Shown: positions 1 to 7,150 of the stretch, piece after piece
Layout of the letters: each line of letters begins with the position of its first letter
Numbering within the stretch: position 1 is the first letter of the stretch
Origin: a bacterium
Lineage (GTDB): Bacteria; Joyebacterota; Joyebacteria; Joyebacterales; Joyebacteraceae
Direction of reading: 5' to 3'
Length of the DNA stretch: 39,287 bases
Assembly (NCBI GenBank): GCA_025774545.1
Contig: JALGVU010000020.1
Span: forward strand, 1 to 39,287
Program-made: the position numbers and the translations under genes
The notes under the pieces: generated by a model
Databases searched by the model: none
Told to the model about the DNA's origin: nothing
What the model saw: only the letters and a program-made list of their open reading frames with translations

Positions 1-169
1 TTCCGTCCTGTGCATCGATCGCGTCGGAGACTGATCCTCCGGGCGCGCCGTCGGGGCGGCCTCGCTCGGGCCGATCGTCTTGGCTCCACGCGGCCCCGCC
101 GCGAAGCCTCTCGGGGTCGGTGGTCGACGGCCGCGCGGCGGGTGAGCCGCCGCGGCCGCGAGCCCCGAC

Positions 170-199
170 AGGATAGCCCGCGATTCGAGCGGTGGTCAA
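170..199 (-). promoter_or_regulatory. Possible sigma-70-type promoter reading leftward
   Basis: On the minus strand TTGACC (199-194) is followed after 18 bases by TATCCT (175-170). This gives a reasonable -35 and a moderate -10. A transcript from here would run out of the window at position 1, through a stem-loop at 129-157. The target gene is not visible, so this is only a candidate. Confidence 0.25.
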
Positions 200-566
200 G
201 GGGTTTCGCCCGACGCGCAGGGCCTTTCCGGCTCGAGGAGGTCGCGCGGGTGTCCCGGCGGTGCTCCGGGCGAGGTCGAACAGAGCCGACACCCGTCGGG
301 CGCGTAGGGAGCACACGGCCTGAGTCGGCGGCCGACGTCGAGGTGCCTCGAGACTCCTGGGGGGGCGGCGCGTGCGGCCGGGTCCGGCTCGGGTGGAGAT
401 CGGCGGCTGAGGCCGCGCCTCCGGCCTCCGCGACTGCCTGCGGGGAACGTCGCTCCGGCGGACGCCGACCGCTCGTCGATTCCGTCTCCTGGGCCTCCCC
501 GCTTGCCGCGCGTGCGGAACGAGCCCGGCGCGTCCAGGGGCGGCGTTGCTCGTGTGTCATCGCCCT

Positions 567-593
567 GTAACTCTGTCTTTCGCAATGAGTTAC
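567..593. promoter_or_regulatory. Inverted repeat upstream of sigma-54 promoter
   Basis: A perfect inverted repeat, GTAACTC-N13-GAGTTAC, has its centre near 580. That is about 60 bases before the start site predicted from the -24/-12 element at 613-628. Dyads like this upstream of sigma-54 promoters often bind an enhancer-binding activator. The position is somewhat closer than usual, so a repressor site or a chance dyad is also possible. The symmetry is seen directly; the function is inferred. Confidence 0.4.
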
Positions 594-612
594 GAACGTT
601 GCAGACGGCCTC

Positions 613-628
613 TGGCACGTCACTTGCA
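613..628 (+). promoter_or_regulatory. Sigma-54 (-24/-12) promoter
   Basis: TGGCACGTCACTTGCA matches the RpoN consensus (TGGCAC-N5-TTGCA). The invariant GG is at 614-615 and GC at 626-627, with exact spacing. Transcription would start near 640, leaving a leader of about 130 bases before the ATG at 770. No rpoN or activator gene is in the window. The downstream gene codes for a secreted protein, so expression of this surface or extracellular product is probably under activator control. Confidence 0.75.
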
Positions 629-769
629 GAGAGAAGCACGGGAGGTCTCTCACCGGGACACCGGGGAATCGTCCCGCGTGCGGCCGAGCGAGGGACCGCT
701 CCGACGACGCGCGAGACAGCGAGGGCTCGCGGCAGAGCGTACAGGCACCAGCAGGGAGGAGAGACAACT

Positions 770-1993
770 ATGAAGAGAGTGCTAGCGTTGGTTCTTGTGG
801 CGGCTCTTGCCCTGACAGCGTCCACGCCCGGCTTCGCCAGGAAGACCGAGGCCGTCATGTCGGACGGCACGATGCCCCGGAGGTCCCGCACCCCCAGTGT
901 CCTCTTCTTCGACGACATGGAGAGTGGGGAGGGCGGATGGACCCACACCGATGAGACGGCGACGTCGGTTCCCAAGTTCCACCTCGACACGTACTACGCG
1001 TACGAGGGAACGTACTCGTGGTGGTGCGGAGAGCTGAATCCGGCCTTCTCGGGCGGAGGCGGCTACGCGAACGGATGGGACATGCGCCTGTCCGTTCCGC
1101 CGACCCGTGTGACCGACGCGTCCATGCCGGTTCTGACCTACGCGTTCCGCTACGATTCCGAGACCGGCTACGACTTCACCTACGTGCAGGCCGAGAGTGC
1201 CGGGGTCTACGTGAACCTCAACCGAGGCTACGACGGCTCGAGCGCCGGCTGGAACGATCTCGGCGAGTACGGCTTCCTGCTCGCCGAGTACGACGATCCG
1301 GCGAACGTTCGATTCCGCTTTGTTTCGGACGGCGCCTGGTCGGACGAAGACGGTCTCTACGACTCAGATGGCGGCGCCTTCCACTGCGACAACGTGAAGA
1401 TCTTCGACTACTACGGCGGAGAGGTGTACTTCCTCGACGACTGCGAGGATCGCGGCCGGTGCACTCCGAGCGTCCCGGACGCGTCCGGCGATTGGTGGCA
1501 CATCACCTCCAGGGCGTGCGCCGCGTTCAGCGACCCCCACTGCTGGTGGGCGGGCGATAGCGGTGACACGAGCAAGATCCCGGGCGGTCTCTCCAACGCC
1601 CTCCTCTCCCCGATCGTCAATCTCAGCGGAGCGACGAACTGCTCCCTCAGGTTCATGCTCCACGCCGAGGTCCCGACCGTCGACAACGACTACTGGACCG
1701 ACGAGGTCAGCCTCGACGGCGGCCAGACGTGGCACCAGACCGGTGCCTGGTGGGGCGACTTCGCCCAGTGCAGCGGCTGGGGCACGCACGGGATCAACGG
1801 CGTCGATCTCAGCCAGTACCTGCCGGGCAGCGCCTTCCAATTCAGGCTGACGCTCCACACGACCGACAATGGCTGCGGGCCGGGCGAGGCCGGCGGCGCG
1901 GGCATCATGCTCGACGATCTGTGGGTCGAGGACTGGACGGGGTCCGCCGTGGAAGAGACGACCTGGGGCAGGGTCAAGGCCCTTTACCGGTAG
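770..1993 (+). CDS. Secreted two-domain beta-sandwich protein, function unknown
   Basis: The 407-residue protein opens with a classical signal peptide: MKRV, a hydrophobic stretch to about residue 18, then PGFA before a likely cleavage near residue 23. The ATG at 770 is preceded by GGAGGAGA at a good distance, so the longer frame upstream is not used. The mature part looks like two tandem MAM or jelly-roll-like modules. The first starts at FFDDMESGEGGW (about residue 44), the second at YFLDDCED (about residue 222). The second contains LLSPIVNLSG, SLDGGQTWHQ and LDDLWVEDW, which are typical of extracellular adhesion or carbohydrate-binding modules in secreted bacterial proteins. Cysteines are concentrated in the second half, which suggests disulphides. 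The C-terminus is a short basic tail, TTWGRVKALYR, which could be a sorting signal. No protease or hydrolase motif is visible. A sigma-54 promoter lies upstream. Confidence 0.8.
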   Translation: MKRVLALVLVAALALTASTPGFARKTEAVMSDGTMPRRSRTPSVLFFDDMESGEGGWTHTDETATSVPKFHLDTYYAYEGTYSWWCGELNPAFSGGGGYANGWDMRLSVPPTRVTDASMPVLTYAFRYDSETGYDFTYVQAESAGVYVNLNRGYDGSSAGWNDLGEYGFLLAEYDDPANVRFRFVSDGAWSDEDGLYDSDGGAFHCDNVKIFDYYGGEVYFLDDCEDRGRCTPSVPDASGDWWHITSRACAAFSDPHCWWAGDSGDTSKIPGGLSNALLSPIVNLSGATNCSLRFMLHAEVPTVDNDYWTDEVSLDGGQTWHQTGAWWGDFAQCSGWGTHGINGVDLSQYLPGSAFQFRLTLHTTDNGCGPGEAGGAGIMLDDLWVEDWTGSAVEETTWGRVKALYR

Positions 1994-2028
1994 ACGCGCC
2001 GGCTCAGAAGGACGTCCGAATGCTCGAG

Positions 2029-2055
2029 ACGGGCAGCGGTGATTCCGCTGCCCGT
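2029..2055. terminator. Hairpin between convergent genes, candidate terminator
   Basis: ACGGGCAGCGG and CCGCTGCCCGT form a perfect 11-bp stem around a 5-base loop (TGATT). It lies 35 bases after the stop of the secreted-protein gene and about 140 bases after the end of the oppositely oriented permease. It could serve both. No U-tract follows on either strand, so it would be a non-canonical terminator or a transcript-stabilising hairpin. Confidence 0.5.
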
Positions 2056-2192
2056 CCTTGCGTCGGTGAGGCCTGAGGCGTGAGCGGCGCGCGGGTGAGG
2101 CTCGAGCCCTCGAGCCGCGAGAACGGGATTGCGAGTGAGCGGGGCGCGGCCGCGCGTGCCCGCGGCGTCGTCCCCGAGAGCCACGAATCGGA

Positions 2193-3506
2193 TCAGAGGT
2201 ACCTGAGAACGATGTAGCCGCTCGTGATCGCGAGACAGATCGCCGTTACGGGGATCCCGTCGCGCGAGAATGCGGCGAAGGTGAGAGGCTCCCGCGCCTT
2301 GGCCGAGCTTGACACGACGGCCATGTTGGCGGCGGCCCCCACGACGGTGGCGTTGCCGCCCAGGCACGCGCCCGCCGCGAGCGCCCACCAGAACGCCAGC
2401 GACACCTCGGGAGTCCCCGCGTCCGCGAAGTGGTTCACCAGGACCTGGACGAGCGGGATGAGGACGGTCACGGTCGGGACGGCGGAGAGGAACGCCCCGA
2501 TCACGGCCGTGCCCCAGAGCAGGATGAGGACGAGCACGACCGGGTTCTCGGAGACCGAGAGGAAGCCGTGCGCGAGAACCTCGATGACGCCGACCCGCTC
2601 GAGCGCCCCCACGAGGACGAAGAGCCCTATGAAGAAGAAGAGCACGCCCCACTCGACGTCCTTGAGGACCTCCTCGGGATCGATGCGTGTGACGACCAGA
2701 AGGAGCGCCGCGCCCGCGAGGGCGACCGTGGCAGGCTCGAGTCCGAGCTCGTGGTGAAGCAGGAACCCGACCAGCACGAGGCCGAGGACGAGGAGCGACC
2801 GTCTGAGGAGTCCGGGGTCCTTGATCGCCTGCTTCGCGTCGAGCGACGCGAGCGTCTTCATCTTGTCTTCCTTCGGGGCCTCGAAGAACCGCCCGCCCGT
2901 TCTGCGCCTCAGGACGAGGAGACAGACCACGAGGCAGACGACGGCCAGCGGACCGAGGTTGAGGAGGAAATCGAGGAACGAGAGGGAGTCGCCGGCCGGC
3001 GGGATCGACGCGCGGCTTCCTACCAGGATGTTCGGTGGATCACCGATGAGGGTCGCCATGCCTCCGATGTTGGCGGTCATGATCTCCATGATGAGGAAGG
3101 GCACCGCGCTCTTGCCCAGGAGGTCCGAGACGAGGTAGATGACCGGGACGATCATGATCACGGTCGTGACGTTGTCGATGAAGGCCGACGCGACGGCCGT
3201 GATCGCGCCGAATCCAACGAAGATGAGGAAGATCCTCCCCTTCCCCTCCTTCGCCACCTTGAGGGCGAGGTAGCGGAACACGCCCGTACGCTTCAGGACC
3301 GCCACGATCAGCATCATCCCGACGAGGAGTCCGAGCGTGTTCCAGTCGATGTGCGCGATCGCCTCGTCCTGGGACAAAGAAAACCCTGGCAGGAGCAGCA
3401 CCGCAAGCGCTCCCGCCAGGGCGATCGTTGTCCGATGCAGCCGTTCGGTGACGATGAAGAAGTAAGTGATCAGGAAGATCGCCGTCACGGCGATGACCTG
3501 ATACAT
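2193..3506 (-). CDS. ArsB/NhaD-family ion permease (SLC13-like)
   Basis: This is a 437-residue integral membrane protein with roughly eleven to twelve hydrophobic segments. It contains the hallmark of the ion-transporter superfamily holding ArsB, NhaD and the P-protein: NIGGMATLIGDPPNILVGS near residues 146-164. A second GGNATVVGAAANMAV near residue 388 marks the inverted repeat half. The repeated glycine- and asparagine-rich hairpins (SAFIDNVTTVIM and the motifs above) are known to line the ion site. The substrate cannot be read from sequence; sodium/proton exchange, arsenite or a carboxylate are all possible. The length is normal. The gene is last on the minus-strand array, 26 bases after the PPIase lipoprotein gene, so co-transcription is likely. 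Confidence 0.85.
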   Translation of the reverse strand: MYQVIAVTAIFLITYFFIVTERLHRTTIALAGALAVLLLPGFSLSQDEAIAHIDWNTLGLLVGMMLIVAVLKRTGVFRYLALKVAKEGKGRIFLIFVGFGAITAVASAFIDNVTTVIMIVPVIYLVSDLLGKSAVPFLIMEIMTANIGGMATLIGDPPNILVGSRASIPPAGDSLSFLDFLLNLGPLAVVCLVVCLLVLRRRTGGRFFEAPKEDKMKTLASLDAKQAIKDPGLLRRSLLVLGLVLVGFLLHHELGLEPATVALAGAALLLVVTRIDPEEVLKDVEWGVLFFFIGLFVLVGALERVGVIEVLAHGFLSVSENPVVLVLILLWGTAVIGAFLSAVPTVTVLIPLVQVLVNHFADAGTPEVSLAFWWALAAGACLGGNATVVGAAANMAVVSSSAKAREPLTFAAFSRDGIPVTAICLAITSGYIVLRYL

Positions 3507-3532
3507 CGATCGGCCTCTCTACCTTCCCACGG

Positions 3533-4702
3533 CTACTCCGGCGAGGGCGCGCCGGGCTCGTCGAAGTCAGGATTCTCGTTGCCCATGTTGTCGATCATCC
3601 ACTGCGCCGACTCGGTGAGATCGGAGTCCGGGTACTTCTCGAGTACCCGCCGGAACGCGTTCATGGCGGCCGGCTCGTTGTTGAGCTCCTCCGAGTGGAT
3701 GAACCCGATCATGAACTGGGCCTCGGCGGCGTGCTCGCCCTCCGGGTAGCTGAACACGAGCTCCGTGTAGAAGTTCAGTCGCTTGAGCGGATCGTCGGTC
3801 TCCTGTGCCATCGTGAAGAGCTCCTCCTCGGTGTGCGGGCGCGAGCGGAACACCGACTCGTTGATCTCGGCGTTCATGCGCCGCTTGAGCTCCTCGAGGG
3901 TGCTCTCGTAGCGCTCCCTCACCTTGGCGGGTCTCAGGCTCTGGACGATCTGGTCGCGCACGTCGCCGAGCGGCCTCGTTCCCCCCTCCTCCTTCTCCTC
4001 GAGCCGGAGCACGTGCCAGCCCTTGCTCGACTGGAGCGGCTCGGTGACCTCTCCGACCTTCCACTCGAAGAGCGCCTCGATGAACGCGGAGTCCATGCCG
4101 ATGTTCGGCAGCTCATCGCCCCCGTGGATCGAACGCATGAGACCGCCGGCCTCCCTCGTGCCGGCGTCGGTCGACACCTCCCGAGCCACGGACGCGAAGT
4201 CCTCGCCCGCGAGGATCCTGCGCTTCACCTCGGCCGCCTGCGAGCGCGTGGCCGTCATGATGTGGCGGAACTTGATCCGCGAGCGGCGCTGGAACTGCTC
4301 GTCGTGCTCGCTGTAATACGCTTCGACCTCTTCCTCAGGAACCTCGACGTTCGCCTCGATCTGCTCCTTGTAGTAGGCCTGGATCATCGACCTCCGGCGC
4401 ACGGCGTTGAGCGACCGCACGACGTCCGGGTTCTTCTCGTAGCCCGCGTTCTCCGCGGCCTGGTAGAGAACCTCCTCCTCGACGAGCTTCTCGAGGAAGT
4501 CGATCATCCCCTCCGGCCCCCCGAACTGCTGCTGCGTGAAAGGCGGCAGCTCGGCGAGCTTCGCCCGCAACTCCGATTCGGTGATGTTGACACGCCCGAT
4601 TCGGGCGACCACCGCGTCTCCCTGATCCTTCCCGCAGCCGGCGACGAAAACGCTCGCCGCGCAGGCGATGATCAGGAGCGCCGTGAGAACCTGCCTTCGC
4701 AT
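3533..4702 (-). CDS. Peptidyl-prolyl isomerase lipoprotein (parvulin/SurA-like) with TPR-like tail
   Basis: The 389-residue protein begins MRRQVLTALLIIACAASVFVAGCGKD, described here in parts. The basic N-terminus, hydrophobic core and lipobox VAGC place the lipidated cysteine near residue 22. The chosen ATG at 4702 has GGGAGGAG just upstream; the 31 extra codons of the longer frame are not credible. A SurA_N-like helical part (VVARIGRVNITESEL, then long helices) precedes one parvulin domain running from IKFRHIMTATR to GWHVLRLEEK (about residues 140-245). The C-terminal 90 residues carry TPR/BamD-like helices (LNFYTELVFSYPEGEHAAEA, AFRRVLEKYPDSD). It is likely a periplasmic or outer-membrane folding factor for envelope proteins. 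It sits between rplI and the permease; the 74-base gap after rplI may hold its own promoter. Confidence 0.87.
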   Translation of the reverse strand: MRRQVLTALLIIACAASVFVAGCGKDQGDAVVARIGRVNITESELRAKLAELPPFTQQQFGGPEGMIDFLEKLVEEEVLYQAAENAGYEKNPDVVRSLNAVRRRSMIQAYYKEQIEANVEVPEEEVEAYYSEHDEQFQRRSRIKFRHIMTATRSQAAEVKRRILAGEDFASVAREVSTDAGTREAGGLMRSIHGGDELPNIGMDSAFIEALFEWKVGEVTEPLQSSKGWHVLRLEEKEEGGTRPLGDVRDQIVQSLRPAKVRERYESTLEELKRRMNAEINESVFRSRPHTEEELFTMAQETDDPLKRLNFYTELVFSYPEGEHAAEAQFMIGFIHSEELNNEPAAMNAFRRVLEKYPDSDLTESAQWMIDNMGNENPDFDEPGAPSPE

Positions 4703-4776
4703 ACGCTCCTCCCGGGAGTTCCTTCCGTCCGCGCCCGCCCCGCGACGACTCAGGTCGACGCGGCGGCGCGGGTCCG

Positions 4777-5220
4777 CTACTCCCTGATGATCCACACCTT
4801 GATCTCGCCGAAGACGTCCTTGAAAAGCTCGATCTTCACCGGGTAGACACCCAGCATCTTGATCGGCTCCTCGAGAACGACCGACGACGCTTCGATCTCG
4901 ACTCCCTGATCCTCGAGCGCCTGGAGGATCTCGCGCTCATGCACGGCCCCGTAGAGCTTGTCGTTCTCGTCCGCCTGGACCCGAACGGTGCAGGAGACCC
5001 CGCTCAGTCGCTCCGCCATCTGTTCCGCCTGGCGCCGGTCCTTCTTGACCCGCTGTTCCTCAAGGCGGATGCGCCCCTCGAGCTTCGCGAGGTTCGCAGG
5101 CGTGGCGGGAAGCCCGATCCCCCTCGGGATCAGGTAGTTCCTTCCGTGGCCGTCCTTGACCGTGACCAGGTCGCCCTGGGAGCCCAGGCGGGGGACGTCC
5201 TGTGTGAGTATGAGTTTCAT
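4777..5220 (-). CDS. rplI: 50S ribosomal protein L9
   Basis: The 147-residue protein matches L9 end to end. It starts MKLILTQDVPRLGSQGD and contains GRNYLIPRGIGLPAT, the conserved rRNA-binding N-domain signature. A long helix (EEQRVKKDRRQAEQMAERL) follows, and the C-domain ends with VKIELFKDVFGEIKVWIIRE. L9 binds 23S rRNA near the L1 stalk and helps maintain reading frame. It is the last ribosomal gene of an rpsF-rpsR-rplI group and starts 30 bases after rpsR. The usual ssb gene between rpsF and rpsR is absent. Confidence 0.97.
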   Translation of the reverse strand: MKLILTQDVPRLGSQGDLVTVKDGHGRNYLIPRGIGLPATPANLAKLEGRIRLEEQRVKKDRRQAEQMAERLSGVSCTVRVQADENDKLYGAVHEREILQALEDQGVEIEASSVVLEEPIKMLGVYPVKIELFKDVFGEIKVWIIRE

Positions 5221-5250
5221 CGCTCTTCCACCTCCAACGTGTGCGCGTCC

Positions 5251-5487
5251 CTAGCCGTGTCTGTGGTGCCTGCCTACGTAGGGCAGAAGTGCGATCTGGC
5301 GGGCGCGCTTCACCGCCACCGCGAGCTGCCGCTGGTGCCTGGCGCACGTGCCGGTGACCCGTCGGGGGATGATCTTCCCGTGCTCGGTGATGAAGCGCAT
5401 CATCCGCTTCTCGTCCTTGTAGTCGATCTTCACGACCTTGTCCTGGCAGAATCGGCAGAACTTGCCGTGCTGTTCTCTTCTCCCCAT
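5251..5487 (-). CDS. rpsR: 30S ribosomal protein S18
   Basis: This 78-residue basic protein is a clear S18. After a short leader it has [16 protein letters not shown], then [27 protein letters not shown] and an arginine-rich helix [15 protein letters not shown]. The cysteines (CRFC and TC plus H) resemble the zinc-binding form of S18. S18 pairs with S6 on the platform of the small subunit, and rpsF lies immediately upstream (43-base gap). The C-terminal HHRHG may also bind metal. Confidence 0.97.
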   Translation of the reverse strand: MGRREQHGKFCRFCQDKVVKIDYKDEKRMMRFITEHGKIIPRRVTGTCARHQRQLAVAVKRARQIALLPYVGRHHRHG

Positions 5488-5530
5488 GTCGTGCCTCCAT
5501 CGATGTCGAATAGCCGTTCCGTGAGGTCGC

Positions 5531-5821
5531 CTACTCGTCGAGGTTGATGTGCAGGACCCTCAGGATGTTCTCGTTGAGGCGATACGCCTGTCCCAGACTC
5601 TCGATGATCGATGGATCAGCCTCGAAGGTGAGGAACGCGTAGAACCCGTCAGTCTGACCTTTGATCTCGTAGGCCAAGCGCCGCCTGCCCCACTTGTTCC
5701 ACTCCTTGATCGTGCCGCCCTCTCGCTGCACGACCTCCTCGACGCCGGCCATCTCCCGCGACAGGCCGGTCTCGTCGAGGGCGCTCGAAAAGATGAACGT
5801 TCCCTCGTAGTTGCGTGCCAT
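5531..5821 (-). CDS. rpsF: 30S ribosomal protein S6
   Basis: The 96-residue S6 begins [17 protein letters not shown]. The ATG at 5821 was chosen because it gives the normal N-terminal beta strand, and a GGAGGAT-type site lies upstream; the open frame continues upstream without homology. Conserved features are [20 protein letters not shown], then [13 protein letters not shown] and [12 protein letters not shown]6 forms a heterodimer with S18, encoded next. The gene follows ychF by 127 bases, enough room for a promoter or an S6:S18-responsive leader, though I could not identify a defined RNA structure. Confidence 0.96.
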   Translation of the reverse strand: MARNYEGTFIFSSALDETGLSREMAGVEEVVQREGGTIKEWNKWGRRRLAYEIKGQTDGFYAFLTFEADPSIIESLGQAYRLNENILRVLHINLDE

Positions 5822-5948
5822 CTCCCGAAGATCCTCCTCTCGGTCTTCCGTCTCGACCCCGCCACGTGGGCGGGGTGAGGAGGTCCCGTCGCTCGGGCGC
5901 CGCCGGAGCGGTCGCTCATGATGCGTCGGGACGTACCCTCCGCCTACC

Positions 5949-7046
5949 TCACTGATGGAAGTGAACGAGCATGACGTCGCCGTCCGTGACGACGTAGTCC
6001 CGCCCTTCCGTTCGCACGTCGCCCTTCTCGCGGGCCGCGTGCATCGAACCTCCGTCCAGAAGGTCGTCGAACGAGACGACCTCCGCCCTGATGAAGCCCT
6101 TCTCAAGATCCGTGTGGATCTTGCCGGCGGCCTTCTCAGCGGTCGTGCCGCCGGGCACGGCCCACGCCCTCACCTCCGCGCCCTTGATCGTGAAGAAGGA
6201 CACGAGTCCGAGGAGCCGGTAGCCCGCCCGGATCAGTCGGGTGAGTCCCGCCTCGGACAACCCGAGCCCCTGCTCGAAGCCGGCCCGATCCTCCTCAGGG
6301 AGCCTCGTGAGCTCCGATTCGAGCGACGCCGCCATCGGGAGCACCCGCCAGTCGGGTCCCCCCGTCACCTGGGCAATCCGCTCGATCCAGTTCTGTTCAC
6401 CGTCGCCGACGTCACCTTCTGCGATGTTGGCGACGTAGAGCATCTCCTTCGTGGAGAGGAGCCTCATGGACTCGATCTGCTCGAGATCCGCCTCGCCGAG
6501 GTCCATTCTCCGAACCGGCGTTCCGGCGTCGAGGCCCGCGCGGACCTTCTCGAGCGCCGGGATCGCGGTGCCTGCTTCCTTGTCGCCGCGAGCGAACTCC
6601 TTGCGCCTCTTGGCCAGGGCTCGGTCGACCGTATCGAGGTCGGCAAGAAGGAGCTCCGTGTCGATGATCCCGACGTCGCGGCCGGGATCGACGTTGCCCT
6701 CGACGTGGCTGACGCTCGCGTCCTCGAAGCACCGCACGACGTGCACGACCGCGTGAACGTCGCGGATGTTGGCGAGGAACTTGTTCCCGAGCCCCTCGCC
6801 GTGGCTCGCGCCTTTCACGAGGCCAGCGATGTCGACGAACCGAATCGTCGCGGGCGTGAGCTTCTCGGGCTCGAGCAACGTCCCCAGTCGCGTCAGTCGC
6901 TCGTCGGGCACCGGAACCACGCCGACGTTCGCCTCGACCGTGCAGAACGCGTAGTTGCTGCACGGCACGCTCGTTCCGGCCAGAGCGTTGAAGAGCGTCG
7001 ACTTCCCAACGTTCGGGAGACCGATGATGCCGAGTTCGAGCGCCAT
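5949..7046 (-). CDS. ychF: Redox/ribosome-associated ATPase YchF (Obg family)
   Basis: The 365-residue P-loop protein has G1 [14 protein letters not shown] at residues 9-22 and the YchF hallmarks [18 protein letters not shown] and [19 protein letters not shown] (G3). At the G4 position it should have NxxE rather than the GTPase NKxD. The C-terminal TGS domain is clear: [20 protein letters not shown], then [20 protein letters not shown] and [15 protein letters not shown]. YchF hydrolyses ATP better than GTP, binds ribosomes and influences stress responses and start-site fidelity. The length is standard. It lies upstream of the small ribosomal-protein group and in the same direction. Confidence 0.97.
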   Translation of the reverse strand: MALELGIIGLPNVGKSTLFNALAGTSVPCSNYAFCTVEANVGVVPVPDERLTRLGTLLEPEKLTPATIRFVDIAGLVKGASHGEGLGNKFLANIRDVHAVVHVVRCFEDASVSHVEGNVDPGRDVGIIDTELLLADLDTVDRALAKRRKEFARGDKEAGTAIPALEKVRAGLDAGTPVRRMDLGEADLEQIESMRLLSTKEMLYVANIAEGDVGDGEQNWIERIAQVTGGPDWRVLPMAASLESELTRLPEEDRAGFEQGLGLSEAGLTRLIRAGYRLLGLVSFFTIKGAEVRAWAVPGGTTAEKAAGKIHTDLEKGFIRAEVVSFDDLLDGGSMHAAREKGDVRTEGRDYVVTDGDVMLVHFHQ

Positions 7047-7150
7047 GGTGTCCCCGCGGCCCGCTGCCGATCATCCGAGTGCTCAGGACCTACGACGCAT
7101 CGCGCGGCCCGGACACGAACGGCGCCCCGGCGCGGCGCGAGAGGCCACCG

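Larger units (their letters stand above)
1..612. other. Region without a confident gene
   Basis: I see no reading frame here with recognisable protein features. The open frames on both strands are arginine, serine and glycine rich, as expected for non-coding DNA of very high G+C. The stretch holds a G+C-rich imperfect hairpin at 129-157 (arms around GGCCGC and GCGGCC). It also holds a weak minus-strand sigma-70-like promoter at 170-199 and an inverted repeat at 567-593. A minus-strand gene could begin at the very left edge (ATG at 15-13), but only five codons are visible and I do not call it. Confidence 0.5.

Noticed and set aside
10-570. A 186-residue plus-strand frame at the left edge
   Set aside because: Composition is R, S, A and G rich, there is no ribosome-binding site and no recognisable motif; it crosses a hairpin and promoter-like elements.
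503-769. Upstream extension of the secreted protein
   Set aside because: The frame is open, but it crosses the sigma-54 promoter, and the signal peptide with a good ribosome-binding site begins at 770.
5822-5948. Ribosomal-protein leader RNA upstream of rpsF
   Set aside because: The 127-base gap is long enough, but I could not identify the S6:S18-binding CCG bulge structure with any confidence.
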